Below are positions 9,465-17,476 of a stretch of 57,144 nucleotides of DNA, piece by piece; position 1 is the first letter of the stretch, and the number at the start of each line of letters is the position of its first letter. This DNA comes from Microscillaceae bacterium (lineage in GTDB: Bacteria; Bacteroidota; Bacteroidia; Cytophagales; Microscillaceae): NCBI GenBank assembly GCA_025054775.1, contig JANWZA010000013.1:1-57144 (forward strand). The letters run 5' to 3'. Position numbers and translations under genes: made by a program. A model generated the notes under the pieces. The model saw only the letters and a program-made list of their open reading frames with translations. It ran no database searches and had not been told where the DNA came from.

Positions 9465-9526
9465 CGTATTTCATTTCACTTTCCTTGTTTTTAGAACTTG
9501 GATAGTGAAATGAAATGCGGTTTTTC
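9465..9526 (+). terminator. Long-stem terminator after THX, overlapping the 3' end of the convergent mutA gene
   Basis: 9465-9480 pairs with 9504-9519 (about 16 bp including one G-U; core atttcatttcact / agtgaaatgaaat), followed by ttttt on the plus strand. The right arm and part of the loop lie inside the last codons of the minus-strand gene that ends at 9491. Confidence 0.7.
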
Positions 9527-10795
9527 GCTGGGGGTAGGTTCTGTGGGATTAGGGTACTTGTTTAGCCCTATTAATATAAGTTTCTGATTTTCTAAGTCTT
9601 GTAAGCGTTGTTCACAAATGGTTTGTATTTGCATTTGGATAGAATTATTTTGTAAATTAGCTAAAAAGCCTCCCTTACTCTCTATTTCTTGTAACAAATG
9701 CCAAGCATTGTGAGCAAGTTCAGTCTGTAATTTTTCTAAAAAGTATGTGCCTGTAGTTGGGTTGAGAGTTTTATCAAGATGGCTCTCCTCTTTCAAAATG
9801 ATAGAAACATTACGGGCAATCCGTGAAGCAAAATCATCTTCTAGAGAAAGATTATAAGGCAACACGGTAAGGCTATGGCAACCACCCAAAACTGCTGCCA
9901 TGCTTTCGGTAGTAGCCCTGAGCATATTGTTATAGGCATCGGCTTGTAGTTTATTCCAAGTGTTATTTTGAGCGTGTACAAAGAGTTCATCTTCAGGCTG
10001 ATGGTTGTAAGCGTGGCAAATATTTGCCCAAAGTAAAGGCAAGACATTGAATTTAGCAATTTCCATAAAAAAGTGATTGCCCACACTCAACGAGAAACCT
10101 ATTTTAGCTAGTATTTTTGAAGCCTCGGCCCCCAACTCGGTAAGTTGGTGGGCATATTCAATTGCAGTACAAAGTGAAAAAGCTAATTCCTGCACTGCAT
10201 TTGCCCCTGCATTATTCCAATGTTGAGCATTGATAAGAAACTTATCTACTTGAAGGTCGGAATTTTGTAAAATTGCATAAAGATGTTGCCAAAAATTCTC
10301 TTGCATTTCGCCTTGGGTAGCGTAGTGGTGCAAGGCATCATAGCAAAGATATAAACCTTGAAATTTGAACGAACTCAATGCTTCTAGATGTTCTTGAGTA
10401 TTTTGATGGCATTGCATTGTAATAGTAAGCTGAGTAGTGTCTACTTCTTCAAAAATAGTGTTCCAGTGAAAAATAGGGATAGTTTTAAGGGTGCGGAGGT
10501 CAATCCAGAAGCTTTCTGCTCCTTTGTTTAGCAAGGAAGCTAAATACTTGGGTTCGTTGAGCATTTTTTCAGTAGATACTTTTACACAATTTTGCCAACC
10601 TGCTCTCTTTTTGTTGAGGGGGACTGCTTTTTGAAGCAAGCAATCGTTTTGGGTATAGAAGGGTTTGAGGATAATGCCTTCGTAAGTGGGTGTATAAAGT
10701 TGTTCAAATGAGATATTTTTAAGTTCTTTTTTTATTTTCTCAATCCAGTCTGTTTCGGTAGCAGGGCTGAATTCTGCAAAGAGTAAATCTTTCAT
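9491..10795 (-). CDS. mutA: Methylmalonyl-CoA mutase small (beta) subunit, short form
   Basis: 434 aa. The N terminus (MKDLLFAEFSPATETDWIEK, then IKKELKN) and the following TPTYEGIILKPFYTQND match the entry segment of the methylmalonyl-CoA mutase TIM-barrel domain. The interior RTLKTIPIFHW and NPTTGTYFLEKLQTELAHNAW (family motif near the barrel C terminus) agree. The sequence ends shortly after the barrel, so the C-terminal flavodoxin-like domain of longer small subunits is absent. The small subunit is non-catalytic and pairs with MutB, which carries cobalamin and converts succinyl-CoA to methylmalonyl-CoA and back. mutB is not in the window; the gene instead follows a Ser/Thr kinase gene by 24 bp on the same strand. 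Assignment is firm at family level, the subunit role slightly less so. Confidence 0.82.
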   Translation of the reverse strand: MKDLLFAEFSPATETDWIEKIKKELKNISFEQLYTPTYEGIILKPFYTQNDCLLQKAVPLNKKRAGWQNCVKVSTEKMLNEPKYLASLLNKGAESFWIDLRTLKTIPIFHWNTIFEEVDTTQLTITMQCHQNTQEHLEALSSFKFQGLYLCYDALHHYATQGEMQENFWQHLYAILQNSDLQVDKFLINAQHWNNAGANAVQELAFSLCTAIEYAHQLTELGAEASKILAKIGFSLSVGNHFFMEIAKFNVLPLLWANICHAYNHQPEDELFVHAQNNTWNKLQADAYNNMLRATTESMAAVLGGCHSLTVLPYNLSLEDDFASRIARNVSIILKEESHLDKTLNPTTGTYFLEKLQTELAHNAWHLLQEIESKGGFLANLQNNSIQMQIQTICEQRLQDLENQKLILIGLNKYPNPTEPTPSEKPHFISLSKF

Positions 10796-10819
10796 ATAAC
10801 TTTATGTACGTTAGAAAAA

Positions 10820-12331
10820 TTATTTTTGGTTTTTATTCAAATTTATGATGTAATATACTTGCCATTCTATATTCATTCTTATTTCTCGTTTGCCTGCAAT
10901 GGTTTGCCATTGTGAATTTTTAGTACGATACGAGTATTTCATATCAAAAGTGGCTATGTGGTTTCCTTGTTCATCTTGTGTATATTCCAAAGAATTCCAA
11001 TCTATATCGTGCTTTTCGGCAACGTATCTTTCCCAGTAAGTTTGGCTCGCTTTTTCTACATCTTCTATGCTAATGTTTTTGTTGCCGAAATAATTTTCTA
11101 AGACGGGAGCGTAGAGTGGTCTAATTTTCTCGAAGTCGTGGCTTTCCATGGTGGAGTAGAATTGTTGTATTTTTTGCTGAATTTCGGCTTTTTTTTGTTC
11201 GGGGGTTCTGAGTTTGTGGTCAAGGTAGGCATATCTTTGCAATTTAGGCAACCGCAATGGATTGAATAACACAAAAGCCGCAGAAGCTAAAAGTAAGACT
11301 ACGAATAGAAAAATAGTAGAGCTGTACTGTTGCTTGGGTTTAGCTTTTTGTACAGGTGGAACGGCTTGCTGTAGGGTAGGATTAGTTTTGGGTAGCCTCT
11401 GAGAGGCTTCTTCTAGCAAAGGGCTGTCTATATTAGCAAAAGTGGTTTGCGAAAGGGAAGGGTTGGTATTGTAGGTAGAAAAATGAGGGCTTTGGGGGGG
11501 TATATTAGAGCTTTGGAGTTGTAAAAGGGCTTGACGAAACTCTTGGCAGGTTTGGAAGCGATGCTCAGGCTTTTTGGCGGTAGCTTTATCAATGATTTGT
11601 TGCATTTTCTCGCTTACTTTGGGGTAAAAAGTCTTGGCACGTGGCAAAGGCTCGTTCAAAATACTATGATATACTTCGTATTCAGTAACTTTTTCTTCAT
11701 CATAAGGGCATTTGCCTGTAACTAACTGAAACAGCGTAACCCCTAAGGCATAAATATCGCTTCGGTTGTCTACGTCAGTACCTTTTACTTGCTCGGGACT
11801 CATGTACAATACTGTTCCCATTTTCATGCCTGCTTTGGTTTGGGTTTTGCTATTGCTTAGAAGTTTCGCGATACCGAAATCTAGGATTTTTACATCAAAC
11901 TCGGGAGTAATGATAAGGTTAGAGGGCTTAATATCACGGTGAACTACTCCCTGCCTGTGTGCATACTCAAAGCCGTCTAATACTTTGGAGAAGATGTGAA
12001 TGGCTTTTTCTTCGCTGAGGGGTCCTGAGATTTTGGCGATGTACTCGTCTAGGGGTTTACCTTCCACGTATTCCATAATCAGGTATAGGCCTGTGGGGGC
12101 TTCTAGGTAGTCATACAAATCTACGATGTTAGGGTGTTTGAGGCGAGCCATGGTAGCGGCTTCGTTCTTAAAGCGTTCGCGTATTATGGGGTTGTTTACG
12201 TAAGTAGGGTGCAATACTTTGATTGCTGCTTTGCGTTCTATTTGGGTGTGCATAGCTAGATAAACTGCCCCCATGCCGCCTTCTCCGATTTTAGAAGTGA
12301 TTTTGTAGTTAAGTATTTGTTCACCGATCAT
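10820..12331 (-). CDS. Transmembrane Ser/Thr protein kinase (PknB-like) with extracytoplasmic NTF2-like tail
   Basis: 503 aa from the ATG at 12331 (MIGEQILNYKITSKIGEGGM). A longer frame to 12457 would start upstream of the likely -7 box (12369-12376). Kinase domain at about 7-272: Gly loop GEGGMG (16-21), Lys38, HRD (131-133), DFG (151-153), SPE (178-180), all intact, so it should be active. A Pro/Ser-rich linker (275-335) precedes a single membrane helix (about 338-356). The C-terminal 145 residues lie outside the cytoplasm; their pattern (FYSTMESHDFEKIRPLYAPV, ATFDMKYSYRT) suggests a cone-fold NTF2-like domain, which is an inference. The coding strand has a C7 run in the linker (11494-11500). 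Confidence 0.9.
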   Translation of the reverse strand: MIGEQILNYKITSKIGEGGMGAVYLAMHTQIERKAAIKVLHPTYVNNPIIRERFKNEAATMARLKHPNIVDLYDYLEAPTGLYLIMEYVEGKPLDEYIAKISGPLSEEKAIHIFSKVLDGFEYAHRQGVVHRDIKPSNLIITPEFDVKILDFGIAKLLSNSKTQTKAGMKMGTVLYMSPEQVKGTDVDNRSDIYALGVTLFQLVTGKCPYDEEKVTEYEVYHSILNEPLPRAKTFYPKVSEKMQQIIDKATAKKPEHRFQTCQEFRQALLQLQSSNIPPQSPHFSTYNTNPSLSQTTFANIDSPLLEEASQRLPKTNPTLQQAVPPVQKAKPKQQYSSTIFLFVVLLLASAAFVLFNPLRLPKLQRYAYLDHKLRTPEQKKAEIQQKIQQFYSTMESHDFEKIRPLYAPVLENYFGNKNISIEDVEKASQTYWERYVAEKHDIDWNSLEYTQDEQGNHIATFDMKYSYRTKNSQWQTIAGKREIRMNIEWQVYYIINLNKNQK

Positions 12332-12368
12332 GAGTGTAAATTTGGGAGAGGTTGAAGAAATTAGTGAG

Positions 12369-12376
12369 CAAAAATA
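12369..12376 (-). promoter_or_regulatory. Putative -7 box (TATTTTTG) of the Ser/Thr kinase gene
   Basis: TAnnTTTG on the minus strand, 37 bp upstream of the ATG at 12331. It supports the shorter kinase start. No clear -33 box. Confidence 0.45.
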
Positions 12377-12492
12377 CAAAAAGTTTGGAGAAGTTGATAT
12401 TTGATAGTTGTTTGTAGGAGATACGATTTGAGTTCTTTTTTTTCTAAGTTTTTGCAAATTTTGAGCAAAATAACGGGAATGGGTAAGTATTT

Positions 12493-12627
12493 TGCGTTAG
12501 GGATTGAAAGGGCAAGCCCGAAGGGCTTGGTGCGGAGCACCGAAGCGCAAGCGGAGCCCTGCAAAGCCCGCCCTTTTGCCCTCTTTGCAAAGCAAAGAGG
12601 GCAAAAGGAACGCCCAAAAAAAAGAAA
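12493..12627. repeat. GC-rich multi-hairpin intergenic element
   Basis: A roughly 130-bp island much richer in GC than its surroundings, built almost entirely of hairpins. These are aagccc/gggctt (12514-12528), ggtgc/gcacc (12529-12541), cgc/gcg around 12545-12552, and a perfect 16-bp stem (12572-12587 with 12593-12608, 5-nt loop). gcgttagggattgaaa opens it and an A8 tract closes it. It sits between the divergent kinase and oxidoreductase genes, so it is not simply a terminator. It looks like a dispersed palindromic (REP/BIME-like) element or a structured RNA. An open frame through it (12401-12655) shows no protein character. Confidence 0.6.
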
Positions 12628-12707
12628 GGTTGAGAATCTCCTTATAGTAAGCTAACAAATAGATACTCTTTTTTTACAAAAGGGAGATAAGATATACAAA
12701 AAAGTTC

Positions 12708-12715
12708 TATCTTTG
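12708..12715 (+). promoter_or_regulatory. Putative -7 box (TATCTTTG) of the MDR oxidoreductase
   Basis: TAnnTTTG match 38 bp upstream of the ATG at 12754. No clear -33 box. Confidence 0.45.
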
Positions 12716-12753
12716 AGTCGTCTTGTAATGCATTTGGTTACAATTTCAAGCTT

Positions 12754-13728
12754 ATGTTTGTAGTTACTTTTGAGAAGTTAGGCAATCCTGCTGAGGTATT
12801 GAGGTTAAGAGAGGTAGAGGTGCCTGCTGTTCCTGCGGGTAGTGTGCTTATCCGTGTGAAAGCCAGTCCTGTTAATCCATCTGATGTGATGTTTGTGCGG
12901 GGGTTGTATGGCATTCGCCCGCAGTTGCCTTCGGGGGCGGGTTTTGAGGGGGCGGGCATAGTAGAGGCCCTAGGAGAGGGGGTAAGTGCTAGTTTGCTTG
13001 GCAAACGCGTGATGTTTACCACTATTGGGGCCTGGGCAGAGTACGTAGTGGTACCTGCTAAGACGGCTATTCTTATTCCTGAAACCCTATCAGATGAGAT
13101 TGCGTGCCAAGCCTTTGTCAATCCGTTTACAGCCTGGGCCATGCTCCATGAAGCCAACTTGCAAGCGGGTGATTGGTTATTGCTGACGGCTGGCGGTTCT
13201 ACTTTCGGGCAGTTAATAGTACAAATGGCAAGAAAACGGGGCATTCGCACCATTTGCACTGTAAGACGAAACGACCAAATAGAGCAGTTGAAAGCCCTCG
13301 GGGCCACGGAAGTTCTCAATACTGAAGAGGTGAAGTTAGCTAAAGCTGTTTACGAAATTACTCAAGGCAAAGGAGCTGACTGTTGCTTAGAGGCCGTAGG
13401 AGGTAAAACTGCTTCTGACGCCCTGAAAGCCCTTAAAATAGGCGGGGTGATGCTGGTGTATGGTTTATTGAGTTTGGAGGCGCCTGTCATAGACACAGGT
13501 TTAATGATTTTCAGAACGCTTACTATCAAAGGGTTTTGGCTTACCTCGTGGCTAGCACACGCCAGCAGGGAAGTGCATAACCAACTCAAAACCGAAGTGT
13601 TTGAACTCCTCTCCCAGGAAGTAAAAATTACCATCGAGGCAACCTATTCTCTGCACGAAATCCACAAAGCCGTACAACATGCAGAAACACCTGGCAGAAA
13701 AGGCAAAATCCTAATCGTAAATCCCTAA
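12754..13728 (+). CDS. MDR-superfamily NADPH:quinone / 2-enoyl reductase-like oxidoreductase
   Basis: 324 aa, the usual length for zinc-independent quinone oxidoreductases. The N-terminal GroES-like domain contains VKASPVNPSDVMFVRG and PSGAGFEGAGIV (the MDR substrate-domain signature). The Rossmann domain has LLLTAGGSTFGQLIVQMARK, in the place of the AAxSxVG dinucleotide loop, followed by GADCCLEAVGGK. The zinc-ligand pattern GHE is absent. The NPSD motif and overall pattern also resemble mitochondrial-type trans-2-enoyl-CoA reductase (MECR/ETR1), so the substrate could be an enoyl thioester or a quinone. GC content is locally higher than in neighbours, adjoining the GC-rich element. It is monocistronic by layout. 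Confidence 0.85.
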   Translation: MFVVTFEKLGNPAEVLRLREVEVPAVPAGSVLIRVKASPVNPSDVMFVRGLYGIRPQLPSGAGFEGAGIVEALGEGVSASLLGKRVMFTTIGAWAEYVVVPAKTAILIPETLSDEIACQAFVNPFTAWAMLHEANLQAGDWLLLTAGGSTFGQLIVQMARKRGIRTICTVRRNDQIEQLKALGATEVLNTEEVKLAKAVYEITQGKGADCCLEAVGGKTASDALKALKIGGVMLVYGLLSLEAPVIDTGLMIFRTLTIKGFWLTSWLAHASREVHNQLKTEVFELLSQEVKITIEATYSLHEIHKAVQHAETPGRKGKILIVNP

Positions 13729-13833
13729 ATGTACTCCCCTCTACCTCCCAAAGGTTAAATATTAGAATAATCAACCCATAAAGAAGCAAAATCGCTGAAA
13801 AAGATTTTAACTAAAATTCATAAAAACTATGAT

Positions 13834-14316
13834 TATTTTGTTTTAGGTTTTATGTTAAGTGTTATATATTAACTAAATAATGTTAAAAGTTATGTATTTA
13901 TAGTTTAATATTAAATTTTTAATGTTATTTGTTAATTGTTTAATGTTAAATGTTTAATTTTTAATGCTAAATGTTTAATTTTTAATGCTAAATGTTAAGT
14001 ATTTGGTGTTAAATATTAAATATTTAGTATTAAATGTTAAATACTTGGTATTAAATGTTAAGTATTTAGTGCTAAATATTAAATATTTATTGATAAATAG
14101 TAATTATTTAGTATTGAAAATTAAACATTTATTACTAAAAGCTAAGTATTTGGTGTTAAAGATTAAATGTTTAGTATTAAAGACTAAACATATAGCTTTA
14201 CTTAGTAAACTAATACTATTGAAGATTAAACTTTGTATAATATTTTCTAAATATTTACGAGCTAATACTATGTTATTAGTATTCTATGCTATGCTAATAA
14301 TGTTTAGTATCGAATT
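13834..14316. repeat. Degenerate AT-rich tandem array with 21-bp period (about 23 units)
   Basis: From about 13834 the sequence repeats every 21 bp, clearest at 13939-14190 in units such as tttagtattaaatgttaaat(a) (14023-14043) and tttggtgttaaatattaaat(a) (14002-14022). Successive units start at 13939, 13960, 13981, 14002, 14023, 14044, 14065, 14086, 14107, 14128, 14149 and 14170. Beyond 14191 the period persists but identity decays. A 111-codon frame (13985-14320) shows a seven-residue period (YLVLNIK, YLVLNVK) simply because 21 is divisible by three; upstream units carry stops in that frame. 21 bp is two helical turns, so phased A/T tracts may bend the DNA. Confidence 0.85.
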
Positions 14317-14598
14317 ATGAGTTTTAATATTATCCAAATGGGAGTTTGGAATTAGCTATTTTGTGAGAATAACTAATACTTTTTAAGCAAGCATCTTATT
14401 GTGAATAAGTTTATCAAGTACTTGCTGAATGTTTTTCTAACTTTAAGCGGTATTGCCTTAGAGAGAGAAAACAAAAAACTACCTTTAAGCAGTGAACTGT
14501 AAACCTTACATAAACTAAATAATGTTTCAGAAACGATATGTAGCTAATTAGCTGAACACTTCTAATAAGGAGATTATTTTGCTAAGTTGATTGCTCAT
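14317..14598. other. Intergenic stretch between the 21-bp array and the protease gene
   Basis: AT-rich, no gene visible. An AAGGAG occurs at 14567-14572, but it is too far (26 bp) from the ATG at 14599 to be a convincing ribosome-binding site. Confidence 0.5.
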
Positions 14599-15888
14599 AT
14601 GAAGTATTATTACAAAGGTTTTTGTTGCTTAATAAACCTTATATTAATGCTCAGCTTTTTAGAGCTATGCCAAGCCCAGCCCACAGGGAGTGGGTTGCCT
14701 CAACGAATAGGCTTTGTATTTAAGAAAGAGCAACAAACACGCTTTCGGCTCAAATTTAAGCAATATAACAACTTAATTATCCTCCCCCTTAAAATAAATC
14801 AATCAGATACTCTGAACTTTGTGTTGGATACAGGCGTGGGCTATACCTTAATAACTGACCCGCAGTTGGTAAAAAAACAAAAACTTCCGCTTTATAGGGA
14901 AATTCGCATCACAGGTAGTAACGGGCAGGAAGATTTGATAGCCTACATTTCTAGTGCTGAGCGAATTGTTTTAGGAGATATCATCGCCGAAAAACAAGGG
15001 ATTTTAGTCCTTAAAGAAGAAGTTTCAGGCTTATCTGAATATGCAGGATTACCCATCCATGGCTTAATAGGATATGACCTGATGAGCCGCTTTATCGTGC
15101 AACTTAATTACCAAACCCAAGAACTAATCTTTTTTGCTTCCCACAAATACAAATACCCTAAGTTAGAAAAAAGCCGTTACCAACTGCTTAAGTTAGATAT
15201 TCGTAACCTCAAGCCACACATAGAAGCCACCATAGAGTTAGAAAATGGCTGTACCCTTCCCGTTTCTTTGCTTGTGGACACGGGAGCAGGTCATTCGCTT
15301 GCCCTTGAACGCGATAACGAACCTCGAATTAGCCTGCCCAAAAAAACAATACACCTGCCCTTAGGCATGAGCCTCACAGGACGCATCGAGGGAGAAGTGG
15401 GGAGAATAAAGCGCCTGCAAATCGCTCAATTTTATTTTCAAGAGGTGATCACCTTCTTTCCTGACTCAGCCCAAACGGCTCAGATGCGAAACAAAACCCT
15501 CGCACAACGAAACGGCAGCATCGGATGCAACCTCTTGAGCCGTTTCTTGATCGTGTTTGATTATCCACGCCAACAGTTACTCCTTAAACCCAATAGCAAT
15601 TACAAACTTCCTTTCGAGTATAACCTCAGCGGCATGGAAATTATTGCTGAAAAACCTGACTACCATAGATACGCCATCGCCTACGTCTATCCCAACTCCG
15701 CTGCCCAGCAAGCAGGGCTAAAAGCAGGAGATAAAATCATCGCTATTGACAAGCAACTCGCCCAAAATCTTAAAATCAGTGAAATCTACAACCTATTGAA
15801 CAAAAAAGCAGGCAAAAAAGTAGTCCTTATTGTGCAACGTAACGAACTGCTACTCCTATTTGAACTCCGATTGAAAGCCCCTATCTAA
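14599..15888 (+). CDS. Exported retropepsin-like aspartyl protease with C-terminal PDZ domain
   Basis: 429 aa from ATG 14599, which gives a signal peptide (MKYYYKGFCCLINLILMLSF, cleavage near QAQP); a TTG 12 bp upstream is the alternative. Two aspartyl-protease half motifs are present: FVLDTGVGYTLI (about residue 76) and LLVDTGAGHSLAL (about residue 223). Each is followed by its hydrophobic-Gly partner (LIGYDLMSRFIV; SIGCNLLSRFLIVFDY). This fits a single-chain two-lobed retropepsin-like enzyme. A PDZ domain follows (about 345-425; SAAQQAGLKAGDKIIAID). Such periplasmic or surface proteases are common in Bacteroidota; substrates are unknown. Confidence 0.87.
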   Translation: MKYYYKGFCCLINLILMLSFLELCQAQPTGSGLPQRIGFVFKKEQQTRFRLKFKQYNNLIILPLKINQSDTLNFVLDTGVGYTLITDPQLVKKQKLPLYREIRITGSNGQEDLIAYISSAERIVLGDIIAEKQGILVLKEEVSGLSEYAGLPIHGLIGYDLMSRFIVQLNYQTQELIFFASHKYKYPKLEKSRYQLLKLDIRNLKPHIEATIELENGCTLPVSLLVDTGAGHSLALERDNEPRISLPKKTIHLPLGMSLTGRIEGEVGRIKRLQIAQFYFQEVITFFPDSAQTAQMRNKTLAQRNGSIGCNLLSRFLIVFDYPRQQLLLKPNSNYKLPFEYNLSGMEIIAEKPDYHRYAIAYVYPNSAAQQAGLKAGDKIIAIDKQLAQNLKISEIYNLLNKKAGKKVVLIVQRNELLLLFELRLKAPI

Positions 15889-16090
15889 CCTTGCAAGGCA
15901 AACGCAAACGTTGACTCAAAGTAAAACCTTTCACCTATAAGATTACTGTGCTTTGGCTTGTCAAATTCTCTCCCTTCTCCTGCTTTTCAAACTTTTTCAA
16001 GTTACAGGAGTTTTAAGATTAAAGCCTACACCTTTGAGAGTTATTTTGTAAAATTATATCTTGCCTTTTGTCTTTCTCATTTTTTCATTT

Positions 16091-17218
16091 ATGTATCCTG
16101 ATGCCTTGTTAGATAGCTTTCGCCAAATCACTGATGAGCCAGCCGATAGGGTAATAGCAAAATTATTTGCTCTTAAAAAAAACCAAATTTTGGCACAAAT
16201 TAGTCAATCAATTCAATACAATCAAGATATCTTTAATAACAATTTGCCCGATTTTGTGCAAGAGTATTTCCAACAACACGCGTCTTTGCCAGCATGGGCA
16301 GATGAAAGTAAACTTCAAAAAGGTTTTGATTTTTTTGCACAACATACCGAACCTATTTTGAGCATGCTTGGCTTTTTGTCTCTACCTTATTGCTATGCAG
16401 CAGAGTATGGGGTGCAAGTGCTTTATCTTTCGCAACGTATAGCCCAAGATACCCTTCGTAGGCTTACCGAGACTGCACAATTTGTGTTAGATGTAAACCA
16501 ACCTAATGCATTTTCGCCCCAAGGCAAGGGCATTGCCAGCAGTTTGAAAGTTCGCCTTATCCATGCTGCAATAAGGTATCATCTTGAAAAGTCCAAAAAA
16601 TGGAATACCCTATGGGGCAAACCAATTAACCAAGAAGACATGGCAGGTACAAACTTAGCTTTCTCGCTTATTACCTTGCGAGGTTTGCGAAAAATAGGCA
16701 TTGCTGTTAGCCCACAAGAAGCTGAAAACTATCAACACCTTTGGAACGTGATAGGTTTTTTCCTGGGAGTAAATCAAGAGCTATTACCTTCTGACAACCG
16801 AGCCGCCTTCTGGTTAGATAAACGAATAGCAGAACGACACTTTCGCCCCTCCCAAGCAGGAAGAGCCTTAACTAATAGTTTATTAGCAGTTTTTGAGAAT
16901 AATCCTGACTCGCCTTTTCCTAAAGGGTTTGCTACAAGTTACATGCGATTCTTGTTAGGAAAGGAGATAGCTCAAATTTTGGATTTGCCCTCCTCTAACT
17001 GGACAGCTACCTTGATACCTACCATTTTCCAAACTAACTGGAACCAAAGATTTTTTCCTTGGTTTCCTAATCCACTTAAAAATGGGCAAATTTTACGCAA
17101 CTTACAAAAGGAACTACAAGCCCAACCCGTAGATTTTGCTATACCTAAACAACTAAACAAAAAAGAACTCTCAAAAAATTTGCAAAATCAATCAAAATCG
17201 CTAACTTTGCAGGCCTAA
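16091..17218 (+). CDS. MpaB/latex-clearing-protein-like oxygenase (DUF2236 family)
   Basis: 375 aa from ATG 16091 (MYPDALLDSFRQITDEPADR); the frame extends upstream only to a TTG at 16061 with a hydrophobic, family-atypical sequence. Family-typical stretches are SLPYCYAAEYGVQVLYLSQR, RLIHAAIRYHLEK (His residues as possible metal or heme ligands) and EDMAGTNLAFSLITLRGLRK. The superfamily includes rubber oxygenase Lcp and MpaB. The real reaction here is unknown, and cofactor binding is inferred. The rpmH promoter lies inside the last codons of this gene (17179-17209), so the two genes are transcriptionally interlocked. Confidence 0.8.
   Translation: MYPDALLDSFRQITDEPADRVIAKLFALKKNQILAQISQSIQYNQDIFNNNLPDFVQEYFQQHASLPAWADESKLQKGFDFFAQHTEPILSMLGFLSLPYCYAAEYGVQVLYLSQRIAQDTLRRLTETAQFVLDVNQPNAFSPQGKGIASSLKVRLIHAAIRYHLEKSKKWNTLWGKPINQEDMAGTNLAFSLITLRGLRKIGIAVSPQEAENYQHLWNVIGFFLGVNQELLPSDNRAAFWLDKRIAERHFRPSQAGRALTNSLLAVFENNPDSPFPKGFATSYMRFLLGKEIAQILDLPSSNWTATLIPTIFQTNWNQRFFPWFPNPLKNGQILRNLQKELQAQPVDFAIPKQLNKKELSKNLQNQSKSLTLQA
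17179..17209 (+). promoter_or_regulatory. Consensus promoter (TTTG-N19-TAACTTTG) for rpmH
   Basis: TTTG at 17179-17182 and TAACTTTG at 17202-17209 are separated by exactly 19 bp, the Bacteroidota -33/-7 consensus. The promoter is embedded in the 3' end of the oxygenase gene (stop at 17216-17218) and gives a leader of roughly 60 nt before the rpmH ATG. Confidence 0.8.
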
Positions 17219-17271
17219 GTCTTGTAAAAAGCAAACAAATTACTTCGTTACTTTGACTACACTTTTTAAGT

Positions 17272-17427
17272 ATGAAACGCACTTATCAACCTTCAAACCG
17301 TAAGCGTAGAAATAAACACGGCTTTCGCGCTCGTATGGCTTCTGCTAATGGAAGGCGCGTATTAGCAGCTCGCCGAGCCAAAGGGCGTAAAAAATTAACC
17401 GTTTCTGACGAAAGGCGTTACCGCTAA
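17272..17427 (+). CDS. rpmH: 50S ribosomal protein L34
   Basis: 51 aa: [20 protein letters not shown], continuing [20 protein letters not shown] and ending ERRYR. This is unmistakable L34, including the KRTYQPS and HGFRxRM motifs. L34 sits near the base of the large subunit and is assembled early. It heads the conserved rpmH-rnpA pair, here with one extra small ORF between the two. Neither dnaA nor yidC is seen nearby, unlike the origin arrangement in many bacteria. Confidence 0.98.
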   Translation: MKRTYQPSNRKRRNKHGFRARMASANGRRVLAARRAKGRKKLTVSDERRYR

Positions 17428-17476
17428 TTTGTTCATTTTTTTAAATAACTTCAATCTTGCTAACTTCCTTACACCT

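Noticed and set aside
12332-12457. Longer N terminus for the Ser/Thr kinase
   Set aside because: It begins upstream of the likely -7 box at 12369-12376, and kinases of this type start just before the Gly loop.
12401-12655. 84-codon frame through the GC-rich element
   Set aside because: Its sequence is dictated by the hairpins, it lacks a plausible start context and resembles no protein.
13834-14316. CRISPR array
   Set aside because: The unit is 21 bp with no spacers; units abut directly and vary throughout, and there are no cas genes.
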